This document shows, piece after piece, positions 1 through 11,202 of a DNA stretch of 64,000 nt. The notes below the pieces were generated by a model. It was not told where the DNA came from and made no database searches. It saw nothing but the letters and a program-made list of their open reading frames with translations. This DNA comes from Serripes groenlandicus (lineage: Eukaryota > Mollusca > Bivalvia > Cardiida > Cardiidae). The stretch lies in NCBI GenBank assembly GCA_031761405.1, contig JASEVX010000011.1, positions 41,728,187 through 41,792,186 of the forward strand, written 5' to 3'. Made by a program: the position numbers and the translations under genes. Numbering within the stretch: the first letter of the stretch is position 1; every line of letters starts with the position of its first letter.

Positions 1-56
1 AGTTTACGAAATCAAATTCGATACTTATATGTGTTTGTAAATAATACTTCTACAAA

Positions 57-1062
57 CTAAAGGTTCAAAACCTTAGTCACAGACAATCTGTTCTCAATGC
101 AATCCTTTATATAACCATCCTTAGCTATGTCGGTTTTCCACCGACCATGCCTTTTCAAACACCTTTCAGATATAACTGAACTATTTGCTGCAGATGTAAC
201 CCCGCTTGCTCTCAGGGAATGGGTACCCAGTTTCAAATCCGGTGCAACCAGTTTAAGTTTCTTAACTATAGTTTCTCTAGCTCTGGTATAGCTTAATTGC
301 TTATTTTTCTTAATAAGAGATACTCTATTTTTTTAACAGAACCCCGGCTTAAATAAATAATCATCCGATGATGAAGAGATACCAGCTGCATTCATATATC
401 TATATAACAATGATAAAGGACAAGCTTCTGAAACACCTTTGCAAATGACAACTTCCGATCCGTCTCTGTAAATGTCTGTTTTACTTTTTCTGATCTTTAT
501 GACTATGTGATCGTCGTTGAAATGAACATCTTTACATCGTAATTCTGTTACTTCGCTAATACGAAAAAAAACCGGTATATGCTAACACCATCATACACAA
601 ATCTCTTAAGTCTAAAACGTTAGTGCAATCAGTGTACATAAAACACAAATTCTTCAACATATCAGAAGTTAAAATGTCTTTCTTTTGAACTGGTTTCGAA
701 TTGTTACGCTTGGCACATTCTAATAATTGTTTCACAATGCTATTTTCAGTCGGATCAACAAGATCGTTAATGGTATGTGCCCACTTAATACCGTAATATG
801 CGGACGTTATTACACTAACTTTTTTCCCCTCGTCCAAAAGAGACGTGAAATACATGGCTACACTAATTGGCAGCGCGGGCTTTGACACTAAGATATGCTG
901 AAAACAGAATTTTTCAAACAAAGCAAAACAGCTCTTGTACTTTTTGACCGTATTGTCCGCCCTTGACTGAAGAAGATATCCCGCCATTCTTTCCGCAACT
1001 GATGATTGTGTATCGATCTGCACTCCTGCCTGATCTAATTTACATTTTAGTGTTTGCTTCAA
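57..1062 (-). pseudogene. Tyrosine recombinase of a DIRS/Ngaro-like retrotransposon (frameshifted, with a stop)
   Basis: This is the integrase-like enzyme that YR retrotransposons use instead of a DDE integrase. The N-terminal part (1062 down to about 564) has a SAM-like core-binding region with the phrase RADNTVKKYKSCFALFEKF and then enters the catalytic domain at LRDLCMMVLAYTGFF. A run of eight A on the plus strand (564-571) shifts the frame just before the first catalytic arginine (codon 561-563, RISE). The other frame then carries the remaining catalytic residues: H-S-L-R (210-221), H-G-R-W (138-149) and the nucleophilic tyrosine in GYIKD (codon 111-113), ending at a TAG at 57-59. An in-frame TAA at 333-335 is a second lesion. 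It lies directly downstream of the RNase H segment, as expected for gag-RT-RH-YR order. No methyltransferase domain was seen, so DIRS1-like versus Ngaro-like assignment is open. Non-functional as read. Confidence 0.85.
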
Positions 1063-1095
1063 ACCAATACCTGTTACAATATAAATAATGGCTAA

Positions 1096-2676
1096 TTAAC
1101 TATCTTCAAACCCCAAATTCAAAGCCAACATATCAAATGTCAATGGGGTTTTAGCAAAACAACCGTTATTTCCTAAACCTGCAGATATGATGTTTTTTCG
1201 ACCTAGATTTACAAAATCTTTCACCAATAGCTTGAATTCTCCGTTCTCATTAACTAGTTGTGGCCAAAATGGCGCACTCTTCCATTTCGGTACTATCAAA
1301 GTACTGTTAGCCCTTTCTCTGATAATCTTTCCAATACATTTTGAAATTAATCTTGGGGGAGGAACCAGCCAATTTCTATCGTTACTCCACGATTGCTGAA
1401 AACAATCAACAGCCTCTGTTCCTCGTACCCACCATCTTGAATTAAACCTGATACATTTAGTATTCAAATGGGAAGCAAATCTATCAATTGAATGGGAACC
1501 CCATTTTCCATCTAAACTGTTATAAACAGTATCGGCGATTGTCCAATCATCGCAATCGTAACACCTACTAAGGTAATCGGCTTTGACGTTTTCGCGCCTT
1601 GGAATCCATTCAGGACAAAGCACAATGTTTTCTTTATCACATACAACATTCAAGTTTACAGCAATATTTTGAATTGCAGAAATACGACTGCCATTAAGCA
1701 GAACTGAAATAACATTTTTATTGTCGCAATATACCTTGACTAAGGAATTCTGTAAAACGTTCGCATACGAACTAACGATGCGGTATATTGATTCCGCTTC
1801 TCTCCAAGTCGAACTTTCGTCGTGCTCAGAAAATGACCATAAACCGACCATTTCAGAGTCGAACTCCAAATCCGCTTCCGGGGACAACATTTCTTCCAAA
1901 GAACCCACATCCGGGATTCCTTATTCATACTCGATATCACGAGTTTCGGTCACTTCCGGGACCAGACAATTTATCTCAAAATCCACTTCCGGGGATCTTT
2001 GCCTCACATCATTCGATGACTCGTACTCATTTATACTTAAAAATGGTAATTGGAAATTTTCCTTGAGGTTTATATTACTTACAGTCGGTATCCCCCCAAT
2101 GGGTAAATATTCTACATAACCACCATAACCTGTCCAACTGGCATCTGAAAATAGGCTATAACTGCATAACCGACCATCTTTGATGGGTTTTCCACGCTCA
2201 TTTAGACTGACCAAATTTGTGTTCCAGAACGTTAGCTCAGTAATTACTTCAGGTGTAATTCTTACTGGGGCGTTCCAGCTAGCTCTTGAATCAATACATT
2301 TGTACATATACCTAGTCATCAATCTGGTCTTTCCACAAAAAACACTTTGCATAGATACAATCTGACCGATTAAGTTCGCCAGATATTTAACATGAATGAG
2401 AAACATAGTTTTGAACTTGATCTCCTTCAAAAGGATCTTTACTTTGCCATGAAGCCTTTCTATCCTATCTTTGGCAATATATAGCCGATTATTGTGCATG
2501 TCTAAATCATGACCTAACCATGTGACCCTCAGTATAGGTATCAAATGACACTTCTCATGAGCCAACAAAAAACCAAATGCGAGTAACGTTTGCATGGTAA
2601 ACTCACTGGACCAAATAGCTTTTTCATAGCTAGCATCTGCGCCTATTCCGTCATCTAAAAACATAATGACTTTATG
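1096..2676 (-). pseudogene. Reverse transcriptase C-terminal part and RNase H of the same retrotransposon
   Basis: Reading leftwards, the segment starts with the RT active-site strand IMFLDDG (FLDD at 2650-2661, where most RTs have YxDD), then the thumb/connection region, then RNase H. The first RNase H aspartate is in LFSDASWTGYGGYV, the glutamate in STWREAESI, the next aspartate in VYCDNKNVI and the last in VKADYLSR, so the D-E-D-D set is complete. An in-frame TAA at 1921-1923 cuts the RNase H domain between its first and second catalytic residues. The phrase DRFASHLNTKCIRFNSRWW and the following APFWPQL are typical of the DIRS-type RH-to-YR linker. At 2676 the frame is broken by the foldback insertion; its N-terminal half resumes at 21906. 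The stop at about 1093 is followed closely by the recombinase. Confidence 0.88.
2668..2676. repeat. 9-bp target site duplication, left copy (GACTTTATG)
   Basis: Identical to 21906-21914. It abuts the outer tip of the foldback array at 2677. On the minus strand it encodes H-K-V of the RT, and the second copy encodes the same three codons on the other side. This proves that the two RT halves were contiguous before insertion. Confidence 0.95.
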
Positions 2677-5600
2677 AGGTGTGTGAAGTTAGCACGTAGG
2701 TCGTAGCTCGTAGGTCGACAGTCAAATTTATTTTCAGAGAGTGTTGACCTGGCGCGTAGGTCGTAGGTCGACAGTCAATTTTATGCTCAGAAAGTGTTGA
2801 TCTGGCTCGTAGGTCGTAGGTCGACAGTCAGATTTATTTTCAGAGAGTGTTGATCTGGGTCGTAGGTCGTAGGTCGACAGTCAGATTCACATTAAGATAG
2901 TGTTGACCTGGCGCGTAGGTCGTAGGTCGACAGTCAAATTTATTTTCAGAGAGTGTTGATCTGGCTCGTAGATCGTAGGTCGACAGTCAGATTCACATTA
3001 GGATAGTGTTGACCTGGCGCGTAGGTCGTAGGTCGACAGTCAAATTTATTTTCAGAGAGTGTTGATCTGGCTCGTAGGTCGTAGGTCGACAGTCAGATTC
3101 ACATTAAGAGAGTGTTGACCTGGCGCGTAGGTCGTAGGTCGACAGTCAGATTTATTTTCAGAGAGTGTTGACCTGGCGCGTAGGTCGTAGGTCGACAGTC
3201 AATTTTATGCTCAGAAAGTGTTGATCTGGCTCGTAGGTCGTAGGTCGACAGTCAAATTTATTTTCAGAGAGTGTTGATCTGGCGCGTAGGTCGTAGGTCG
3301 ACAGTCAGATTCACATTAAGATAGTGTTGACCTGGCGCGTAGGTCGTAGGTCGACAGTCAGATTTTTTTTCAGAGAGTGTTGATCTGGCTCGTAGGTCGT
3401 AGGTCGACAGTCTAATTTATTTTCAGAGAGTGTTGATCTGGCTCGTAGGTCGTAGGTCGACAGTCAGATTCACATTAAGATAGTGTTGACCTGGCGCGTA
3501 GGTCGTAGGTCGACAGTCAAATTTATTTTCAGAGAGTGTTGATCTGGCTCGTAGGTCGTAGGTCGACAGTCAGATTCACATTAAGAGAGTGTTGACCTGG
3601 CGCGTAGGTCGTAGGTCGACAGTCAATTTTATGCTCAGAAAGTGTTGATCTGGCTCGTAGGTCGACAGTCAAATTTATTTTCAGAAAGTGTCGACCTGGC
3701 GCGTAGGTCGTAGCTCGACAGTCAGAATGCTATTAAGATAGTGTTGACCTGGCGCGTAGGTCGTAGGTCGACAGTCAAATTTATTTTCAGAGAGTGTTGA
3801 TCTGGCTCGTAGGTCGTAGGTCGACAGTCAGATTCACATTAAGATAGTGTTGATCTGTCGCGTAGGTCGTAGGTCGACAGTCAAACTTATGTTCAGAGAG
3901 TGTCGACCTGGCGCGTAGGTCGTAGCTCGACAGTCAGAATGCTATTAAGATAGTGTTGACCTGGCGCGTAGGTCGTAGGTCGACAGTCAGATTTATTTTC
4001 AGAGAGTGTTGATCTGGCGCGTAGGTCGTAGGTCGACAGTCAGATTAACATTAAGATAGTGTTGATCTGTCGCGTAGGTCGTAGGTCGACAGTCAAACTT
4101 ATGTTCAGAGAGTGTTGACCTGGCGCATAGGTCGTAGGTCGACAGTCAATTTTATGCTCAGAAAGTGTTGATCTGGCTCGTAGGTCGTAGGTCGACAGTC
4201 AAATTTATTTTCAGAGAGTGTTGATCTGGCTCGTAGGTCGTAGGTCGACAGTCAGATTCACATTAAGATAGTGTTGACCTGGCGCGTAGGTCGTAGGTCG
4301 ACAGTCAAATTTATTTTCAGAGAGTGTTGATCTGGCTCATAGGTCGTAGGTCGACACTCAGATTCACATTAAGATAGTGTTGACCTGGCGCGTAGGTCGT
4401 AGCTCGACAGTCAGATTTTTTTTCTGAAAGTGTTGATCTGGCTCGTAGGTCGTAGGTCGACAGTCAAATTTATTTTCAGAGAGTGTTGATCTGGCTCGTA
4501 GGTCGTAGGTCGACAGTCAGATTCACATTAAGATAGTGTTGACCTGGCGCGTAGGTCGTAGGTCGACAGTCAAATGTATGTTCAGAGAGTGTTGACCTGG
4601 CGCGTAGGTCGTAGGTCGACAGTCAATTTTATGCTCACAAAGTGTTGATCTGGCTCGTAGGTCGTAGGTCGACAGTCAAATTTATTTTCAGAGAGTGTTG
4701 ATCTGGCTCGTAGGTCGTAGGTCGACAGTCAGATTCACATTAAGATAGTGTTGACCTGGCGCGTAGGTCGTAGGTCGACAGTCAGATTTTTTTTCAGAGA
4801 GTGTTGATCTGGCTCGTAGGTCGTAGGTCGACAGTCAGATTCACATTAAGATAGTGTTGACCTGGCGCGTAAGTCGTAGGTCGACAGTCACAATTATGTT
4901 CAGAGAGTGTTGACCTGGCGCGTAGGTCGTAGGTCGACAGTCAGATTTATTTTCAGAGAGTGTTGATCTGGCTCGTAGGTCGTAGGTCGACAGTCAGATT
5001 CACATTAAGATAGTGTTGACCTGGCCCGTAGGTCGTAGGTCGACAGTCAGATTTTTTTTCAGAGAGTGTTGATCTGGCTCGTAGGTCGTAGGTCGACAGT
5101 CAGATTCACATTAAGATAGTGTTGACCTGGCGCGTAGGTCGTAGGTCGACAGTCAAATTTATGTTCAGAGAGTGTTGACCTGGCGCGTAGGTCGTAGGTC
5201 GACAGTCAATTTTATGCTCACAAAGTGTTGATCTGGCTCGTAGGTCGTAGGTCGACAGTCAAATTTATTTTCAGAGAGTGTTGATCTGGCGCGTAGGTCG
5301 TAGGTCGACAGTCAGATTTATTTTCAGAGAGTGTTGATCTTGCTCGTAGGTCGTAGGTCTACAGTCAGATTCACATTAAGATAGTGTTGACCTGGCGCGT
5401 AAGTCGTAGGTCGACAGTCACAATTATGTTCAGAGAGTGTTGACCTGGCGCGTAGGTCGAAGGTCGACAGTCAGATTTATTTTCAGAGAGTGTTGATCTG
5501 GCTCGTAGGTCGTAGGTCGACAGTCAAATTTATTTTCAGAAAGTGTCGACCTGGCGCGTAGGTCGTAGGTCGACAGTCAGATTCACATTAAGATAGTGTT

Positions 5601-5756
5601 GACCTGGCGCGTAGGTCGTAAGTCGACAATCAGAATCCCATTAAGACAGTGTTGACCTGGCGCGTAGGTCGTAGGTCGACAGTCAAACTGATGTTTAGAA
5701 AGTGTTGACCTGGCTTGTAGGTCGTAGGTCGACAGTCAAACTAATGTTCATAAAGA
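2677..5756 (+). repeat. Foldback arm 1, tandem 53-bp array
   Basis: Each 53-bp monomer has a near-invariant half (core GTAGGTCGTAGGTCGAC, itself a tandem 7-mer followed by a SalI site) and a variable half drawn from a few classes. The main classes are 'cacattaagata', 'tttattttcagaga', 'ttatgctcagaaa' and 'cttatgttcagaga'. Classes often alternate, giving 106-bp dimers. The array ends at 'aatgttcataaagactcg', which also ends arm 3. Confidence 0.93.
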
Positions 5757-7198
5757 CTCGGGTAGAAATCCGACTAAAGGCCGTCGTTGCACTCCCATGA
5801 GAAAAAAAAGAAAAGTGTTCCACTCCATTGTGAACAAATTTTGTTTCCACTCCCGTGCCAAGGTCCTGTAGGACAGGGTGCTGCCCGTCATTTACGCGGC
5901 ATACTAAAGGCTGTCAGCTCCCGTGCGAAAAAAAAAAGTGTTCCACTCCATTGTTTCTTGTTTCTTGTTTCATTCCCGTGACAAGGTCCTGTACGACAGA
6001 GTGCTGCCCGTTATTTACGCGGCAGACTCGGGTAGAAATCCGACTTAAGGACGTCAGCTCCCGCGCGAAAGAAAAAAATAAAAAAACGGCGAAGTGCTCC
6101 CTTTGTTTCAAAGCAGCACTTCGCATATGACTGGGGAAATGTGAGCTGGGCCCTGATTTGCTACAAGGCAGTCCCGCCGTTAGAACCCGCGCTGCCGTCG
6201 AAGTGCTCTCCTAGTTTCAAGGCAGCACTCCGCATATTGCTGGGAAAATGTGCGTTGGGGCCTGATTTGCCGTATAGCATATGCGGCCCAGGCGCACATT
6301 TCCCCTACTAGCAGCGGAGTGGTAGCGTAAAAGAAGGTTCAGCACTTCGCCGTAATCGCGCGTTGACTGCGGGACCTGCCTTATAGCGTATTCGGCCCCG
6401 GCTCACATTTCCCCTACTAGCAGCCGAGTGCTCGCATAAATCATGGCTCAGCACTTCGCCGTTATCGCGGGTAGACTGCGGAACCGGCCGTATATCATAT
6501 GCGGCACCAGCGCACATTTTCCCTACTAGCAGCGGTGTGCTAGCGTAAAACAAAGCTCAGCACTTCGCCGTAAGCGCGGTTAGACTGCGGGACCTTCCTT
6601 AAAGAGTATGTGGCCCCGGCTTACATTTCCCCAACTAGCAGCAGAGTGCTCCCCGTAAAACACGCAGCAGACTCGGGTAGAAATCCGCCTTAAAGCTGTT
6701 GTTCCACGCCCGTAAGAAAAAAAATAAAAGTGTTCCACTCCATTGTGATTTTTTTTTGTTCGACTGCCGTGCCAAGGGTTTGTAGGCCCAAGTGCTCCCC
6801 GTAATACACGCAGCAGACTCGGGTAGAAATCCGCCTTAAGTGTTCCACTCCATTGTGATTTTTTTTTTGTTCGACTCCCCTGACAAGGGCTTGTATGCCC
6901 AAGTGCTCCCCGTAATACACGCGGCAGACTCGGGTAGAAATCCGCCTTAAGGCCGTTGTTCCACTCCCGTGAGATCTTTTTTCAACTTTTGAATGTCGAT
7001 TTTTTCGAAGTTTTATTTTTTGAATGTCGAATCACGACATTCGATTTTTTCGAAGTTTTATTTTTTGAATGTCGAATGTCGAATGTCGTGCCAGCACGAC
7101 ATTCTTTTTTTTTCAACTTTTGAATGTCATGACTATAAGGCCTCTAGTACCAAGTGCTACCTTTAAATTACTCGGTAAATTCGGGTAGAAATTCGACT
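5757..7198. repeat. Foldback copy 1 central loop (modular, non-coding)
   Basis: The loop is built from shorter repeated modules. One, of about 150 bp, contains 'actcgggtagaaatccgacttaagg' and 'gtgttccactccattgtg' (5757-6075 and 6665-6965). A second, of about 110 bp, contains 'cagcacttcgccgt' and 'cacatttcccctactagcag' (about 6140-6660). A third, AT-rich part (6970-7130) repeats 'ttgaatgtcga' and has a hairpin around the word gccagc. Open frames here are under 100 codons, appear in all phases, and follow the repeats, so I do not call genes. Confidence 0.8.
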
Positions 7199-8995
7199 TG
7201 ACTGTCGACCTACGACCTACGCGCCAGGTCAACACTCTCTGAACATAACTTTGACTGTCGACCTACGACCTACGCGCCAGGTCAACACTATCTTAATGTG
7301 AATCTGACTGTCGACCTACGACCTACGAGCCAGATCAACACTCTCTGAACATAAATTTGACTGTCGACCTACGACCTACGCGCCAGGTCAACACTATCTT
7401 AATGTGAATCTGACTGTCGACCTACGACCTACGAGCCAGATCAACACTCACTGAAAATAAATTTGACTGTCGACCTACGACCTACGAGCCAGATCAACAC
7501 TTTCTGAAAAAAAATCTGACTGTCGACCTACGACCTACGCGCCAGGTCAACACTATCTTTATGTGAATCTGCCTGTCGACCTACGACCTACGAGCCAGAT
7601 CAACACTCTCTGAAAATAAATTTGACTGTCGACCTACGACCTACGAGCCAGATCAACACTCTCTGAACATAAATTTGACTGTCGACCTACGACCTACGCG
7701 CCAGGTCAACACTATCTTAATGTGAATCTGACTGTCGACCTATGACCTACGAGCCAGATCAACACTCTCTGAAAATAAATTTGACTGTCGACATACGACC
7801 TACGCGCCAGATCGACACTTTCTGAAAATAAATTTGACTGTCGACCTACGACCTACGCGCCAGGTCAACACTGTCTTAATGGGATTCTGACTGTCGACCT
7901 ACGACTTACGCGCCAGGTCAACACTCTCTGAACATAAATTTGACTGTCGACTTACGACCTCCGCGCCTGGTCAACACTATCTTAATGTGAATCTGACTGT
8001 CGACCTACGATCTACGCGCAAGGTCGACACTTTCTGAAAATAAATTTGACTGTCGACCTACGACCTACGCGCTAGGTCAACACCTTCTGAACATAAGTTT
8101 GACTGTCGACCTACGACCTACGTGCCAGGTCAACACTATCTTAATGTGAATATGACTGTCGACTTACGACCTACGTGCCAGGTCAACACTGTCTTAATGT
8201 GAATATGACTGTCGACTTACGACCTACGTGCCAGGTCAACACTGTCTTAATGTGAATATGACTGTCGACCTACGACCTACGCGCCAGGTCGACACTTTCT
8301 GAAAATAAATTTGACTGTCGACCTACAACCTACGCGCCAGGTCAACACTTTCTGAACATAAGTTTGACTGTCGACCTACGACCTACGAGCCAGATCAACA
8401 CTTTCTGAGCATAAAATTGACTGTCGACCTACGACCTACGCGCCAGATCAACACTCTCTGAACATAAGTTTGACTGTCGACCTACGACCTACGCGCCAGG
8501 TCAACACTATCTTAATGTGAATCTGATTGTCGACCTACGACCTACGCGCCAGGTCAACACTGTCTTAATGAGATTCTGACTGTCGACTTACGACCTACGC
8601 GCCAGGTCAACACTATCTTAATGTGAATCTGACTGTCGACCTACGACCTACGCGCCAGGTCGACACTTTCTGAAAATAAATTTGACTATCGACCTACGAC
8701 CTACGCGCCAGGTCAACACTTTCTGAACATAAGTTTGACTGTCGACCTACGACCTACGAGCCAGATCAACACTTTCTGATCATAAAATTAACTGTCGACC
8801 TACGACCTACGCGCCAGGTCAACACTCTCTGAACATAAGTTTGACTGTCGACCTACGACCTACGCGCCAGGTCAACACTATCTTAATGTGAATCTGACTG
8901 TCGACCTACGACCTACGCGCCAGGTCGACACTTTCTGAAAATAAATTTGAGTGTCGACCTACGAGCTACGACCTACGTGCTAACTTCACACACCT
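7199..8995 (-). repeat. Foldback arm 2, inverted tandem 53-bp array
   Basis: Same monomers as arm 1 on the opposite strand (GTCGACCTACGACCTAC on plus), about 34 copies, ending in the 20-bp cap at 8976-8995. It contains more 'cccattaagaca' monomers than arm 1. Confidence 0.93.
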
Positions 8996-9098
8996 CGCAA
9001 ATCGCTACAGGTAAACATCGGGATCGAATGAATTGTACACACAGTGAGTTCTCAAACGAGTATTATTCATGAGCACACTCTTACCACACTTACTTCAA

Positions 9099-9975
9099 TG
9101 TCCGTCTATATGTGCGTTTGTCGTTTGGGTTAGATACTTAGAAGAGTAGCTTCAGTCCACCCTGTCCGTCTATATGTGCGTTTGTCGTTTGGGTTAGATA
9201 CTTAGAAGAGTAGCTACAGTCCACCCTGTCCGTCTATATGTGCGATTGTCGGTTGGGTTATATACTTAGAAGAGTAGCTTCAGTCCACCCTGTCCGGCTA
9301 TATGTGCGATTGTCGGTTGGGTTATATACTTAGAAGAGTAGCTTCAGTCCACCCTGTCCGTCTATATGTGCGCTTGTCGGTTGGGTTATATACTTAGAAG
9401 AGTAGCTTCAGTCCACCCTGTCCGTCTATATGTGCGATTGTTGGTTGGGTTATATACTTAGAAGAGTAGCTTCAGTCCACCCTGTCCGTCTATATGTGCG
9501 CTTGTCGGTTGGGTTATATACTTAGAAGAGTAGCTTCAGTCCACCCTGTCCGTCTATATGTGCGATTGTTGGTTGGGTTAGATATTTAGAAGAGTAGACT
9601 TCAGTCCACCCTGTCCGTCTATATGTGCGATTGTTGGTTGGGTTATATACTTAGAAGAGTAGCTTCAGTCCACCCTGTCCGTCTATATGTGCGTTTGTCG
9701 GTTGGGTTATATACTTAGAAGAGTAGCTTCAGTCCACCCTGTCCGTCCAGATGTGCGATTGTCGGTTGGGTTAGATATTTAGAAGAGTAGCTTCAGTCCA
9801 CCCTGTCCGTCTGTATGTGCGCTTGTCGATTGGGTTAGATACAAGTTTAGAAGAGTAGCTTCAGTCCAACCTGTTCATCTGTATGTGCGCTTGTCGATTG
9901 GGTTAGATACAAGTTTAGAAGAGTAGCTTCAGTCCACCCTGTCCGTCTGTATGTGCGCTTGTCGATTGGATTAGT
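9099..9975 (+). repeat. 64-bp minisatellite, about 13-14 copies
   Basis: The unit begins 'tgtccgtctatatgtgcg' and includes 'ttagaagagtagcttcagtc'. Spacing of the first copies is exactly 64 bp (9099, 9163, 9227). Later copies carry small indels (a 'tacaagttt' form near 9840-9920). The array runs into a SINE-type 3' tail. Confidence 0.93.
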
Positions 9976-10030
9976 CATATGACTGAAAAATTGTTCAAAA
10001 TGGCGTTAAACCCCAATCAATCAATCGTTC
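9976..10030 (+). mobile_element. SINE 3' tail fragment
   Basis: 'atatgactgaaaaattgttcaaaatggcgttaaaccccaatcaatcaatc' type tail, split here only by the adjoining minisatellite. The 64-bp array seems to have grown out of the body of this SINE, because the last unit grades into the tail. Confidence 0.6.
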
Positions 10031-10120
10031 TCTGAGTTTGTCTAACTTCGCACTCGGCTATACAACGACCACGTCACCAGCCGTGCGTTCTATGGAAATT
10101 TACGATCATCAGGGCAATTC

Positions 10121-10191
10121 CATCCTCGGTACCCAGGCTATTCATAAACTATATGATCATATATGTTATGAATAGCCTGGGTACCGAGAAT
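10121..10191. mobile_element. 71-bp palindromic mini-element with 9-bp duplication
   Basis: Perfect 22-bp inverted arms (10125-10146 and 10167-10188, containing GGTACCCAGGCTATTCATA) around a 20-base loop. The arms extend a few bases further with one mismatch. The word GGGCAATTC sits directly on both sides (10112-10120 and 10192-10200), which looks like a 9-bp target duplication. Confidence 0.75.
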
Positions 10192-10361
10192 GGGCAATTC
10201 ACCCGTATGTGATATCGACGATTTGTTTACCTGTATATGTTATTTATTTTAAAATTTAAATATGTTGTATTTTGACGACGAACCATATTTGTTCAAGTCA
10301 TTATTCATGAATAAATTTCAGTTCTGTTCTTTTTATTATGGCAAAACAAACTGTCACTCGT

Positions 10362-10586
10362 TTAACCTTTACCCACATATCGACGCTTCCCGGTACCTGT
10401 GCAGTAGAAGGCTTCGGAAAACATTAGGACAAATGGAGAAATTGCTCATGATGAACACTTTTTTTATATTTCGAGTCCAGCTCTGTTCCATAATTATACT
10501 TTCATTTATGTAGATTTTTTCATATTTTGGCATGACGGTTTTTAAGATCGTCTACTGCTGATTTATTGCATGCGGGAAAGGGTTAA
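10362..10586. mobile_element. TTAA-ended MITE (diverged copy)
   Basis: Begins TTAACCTTTACCCACATA and ends GGGAAAGGGTTAA. Inside is 'aaatggagaaattgctcatgatga', the family's central hairpin region. TTAA ends suggest a piggyBac-type mobiliser, which is an inference from the end sequence only. Confidence 0.65.
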
Positions 10587-10738
10587 ACATTTGTAATATG
10601 GTTTGTCGCATTGTATGCAAAGACATTGATGACAATTGAGATTTGGCAACCGGATGTAAAACGTAAAAACTAACAAAGCTGCGTATATTGAATAATGGCA
10701 TGTAAACTCATCTTGACACATCTGCAGCAGGATACGTT

Positions 10739-10993
10739 TTAACCCTTTCCCTCATATAGACGCTTTTTGACGCCTCTGCAGCAGACGACCTTTTGAAAAC
10801 ATAGTGACAAAGGAAGAAATTGCTCAAAACGAGCAATTTCTCCTTTTGCCACAATGTCTTCCACTTTAAGTCCTATGTTATCCATTCAGTTATCCATTCA
10901 GTTATTGAGATTTTCCAGTTTTTGACAAAATATGTTCAAAGTCGTTCAAAGTCGTCTGCTGCAGAATTGTGAATTTGTGAGGGAAAGGGTTAA
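10739..10993. mobile_element. TTAA-ended MITE, intact copy
   Basis: TTAACCCTTTCCCTCATA ... GGGAAAGGGTTAA with a 'ctgcagcagacg' motif near each end. The central hairpin is aaattgctc/gagcaattt. It shares its right TTAA (10990-10993) with the next element. Confidence 0.8.
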
Positions 10994-11202
10994 CTCTTTC
11001 AGCGCCAAAGGCAATATTGTGGTTTTTGCAAACAATACAGATTCAGGTGAGTCAGCTCGTACCGAGCTATCTCACCTGAAATCAGCATTGTTTGCCTTTT
11101 ATTAATCAAAATAGTCCAACACTTTTATTAAATGAGATTGGAGACGCCCGACTTTGAACATGGAAGAGTCTACTTTAAACAATTCGGCGCTGAAAGAGTT
11201 AA
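10990..11202. mobile_element. TTAACTCTTTCAGCGCC-ended MITE
   Basis: Inverted ends TTAACTCTTTCAGCGCC and GGCGCTGAAAGAGTTAA, about 210 bp. A shorter copy lies at 62834-63006. The internal 'aggtgagtcagctcg...cgagctatctcacct' part is itself an inverted repeat. Confidence 0.8.

Larger units (their letters stand above)
57..2676 (-). mobile_element. DIRS/Ngaro-like YR retrotransposon, 3' half
   Basis: Downstream half of a single element (RT C-terminus, RNase H, tyrosine recombinase). Its terminal repeat would lie left of the window, so element class by repeat layout (split direct versus inverted repeats) cannot be decided here. The left boundary is the end of coding, not the end of the element. Confidence 0.85.
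2677..8995. mobile_element. Foldback element copy 1
   Basis: Left arm 2677 to about 5756 (about 58 monomers of 53 bp), central loop about 5757-7198, right arm about 7199-8995 (about 34 monomers, inverted). The right tip read on the minus strand again starts AGGTGTGTGAAGTTAGCACG. The right flank differs from the left flank, so on its own this copy has no target duplication. Confidence 0.85.

Noticed and set aside
2677..8995. Large regular repeat arrays looking like CRISPR arrays or centromeric satellite
   Set aside because: Monomers are 53 bp with variable parts drawn from only a few classes, not unique spacers. Arrays occur in inverted pairs with caps and a 9-bp target duplication, which fits a foldback transposon.
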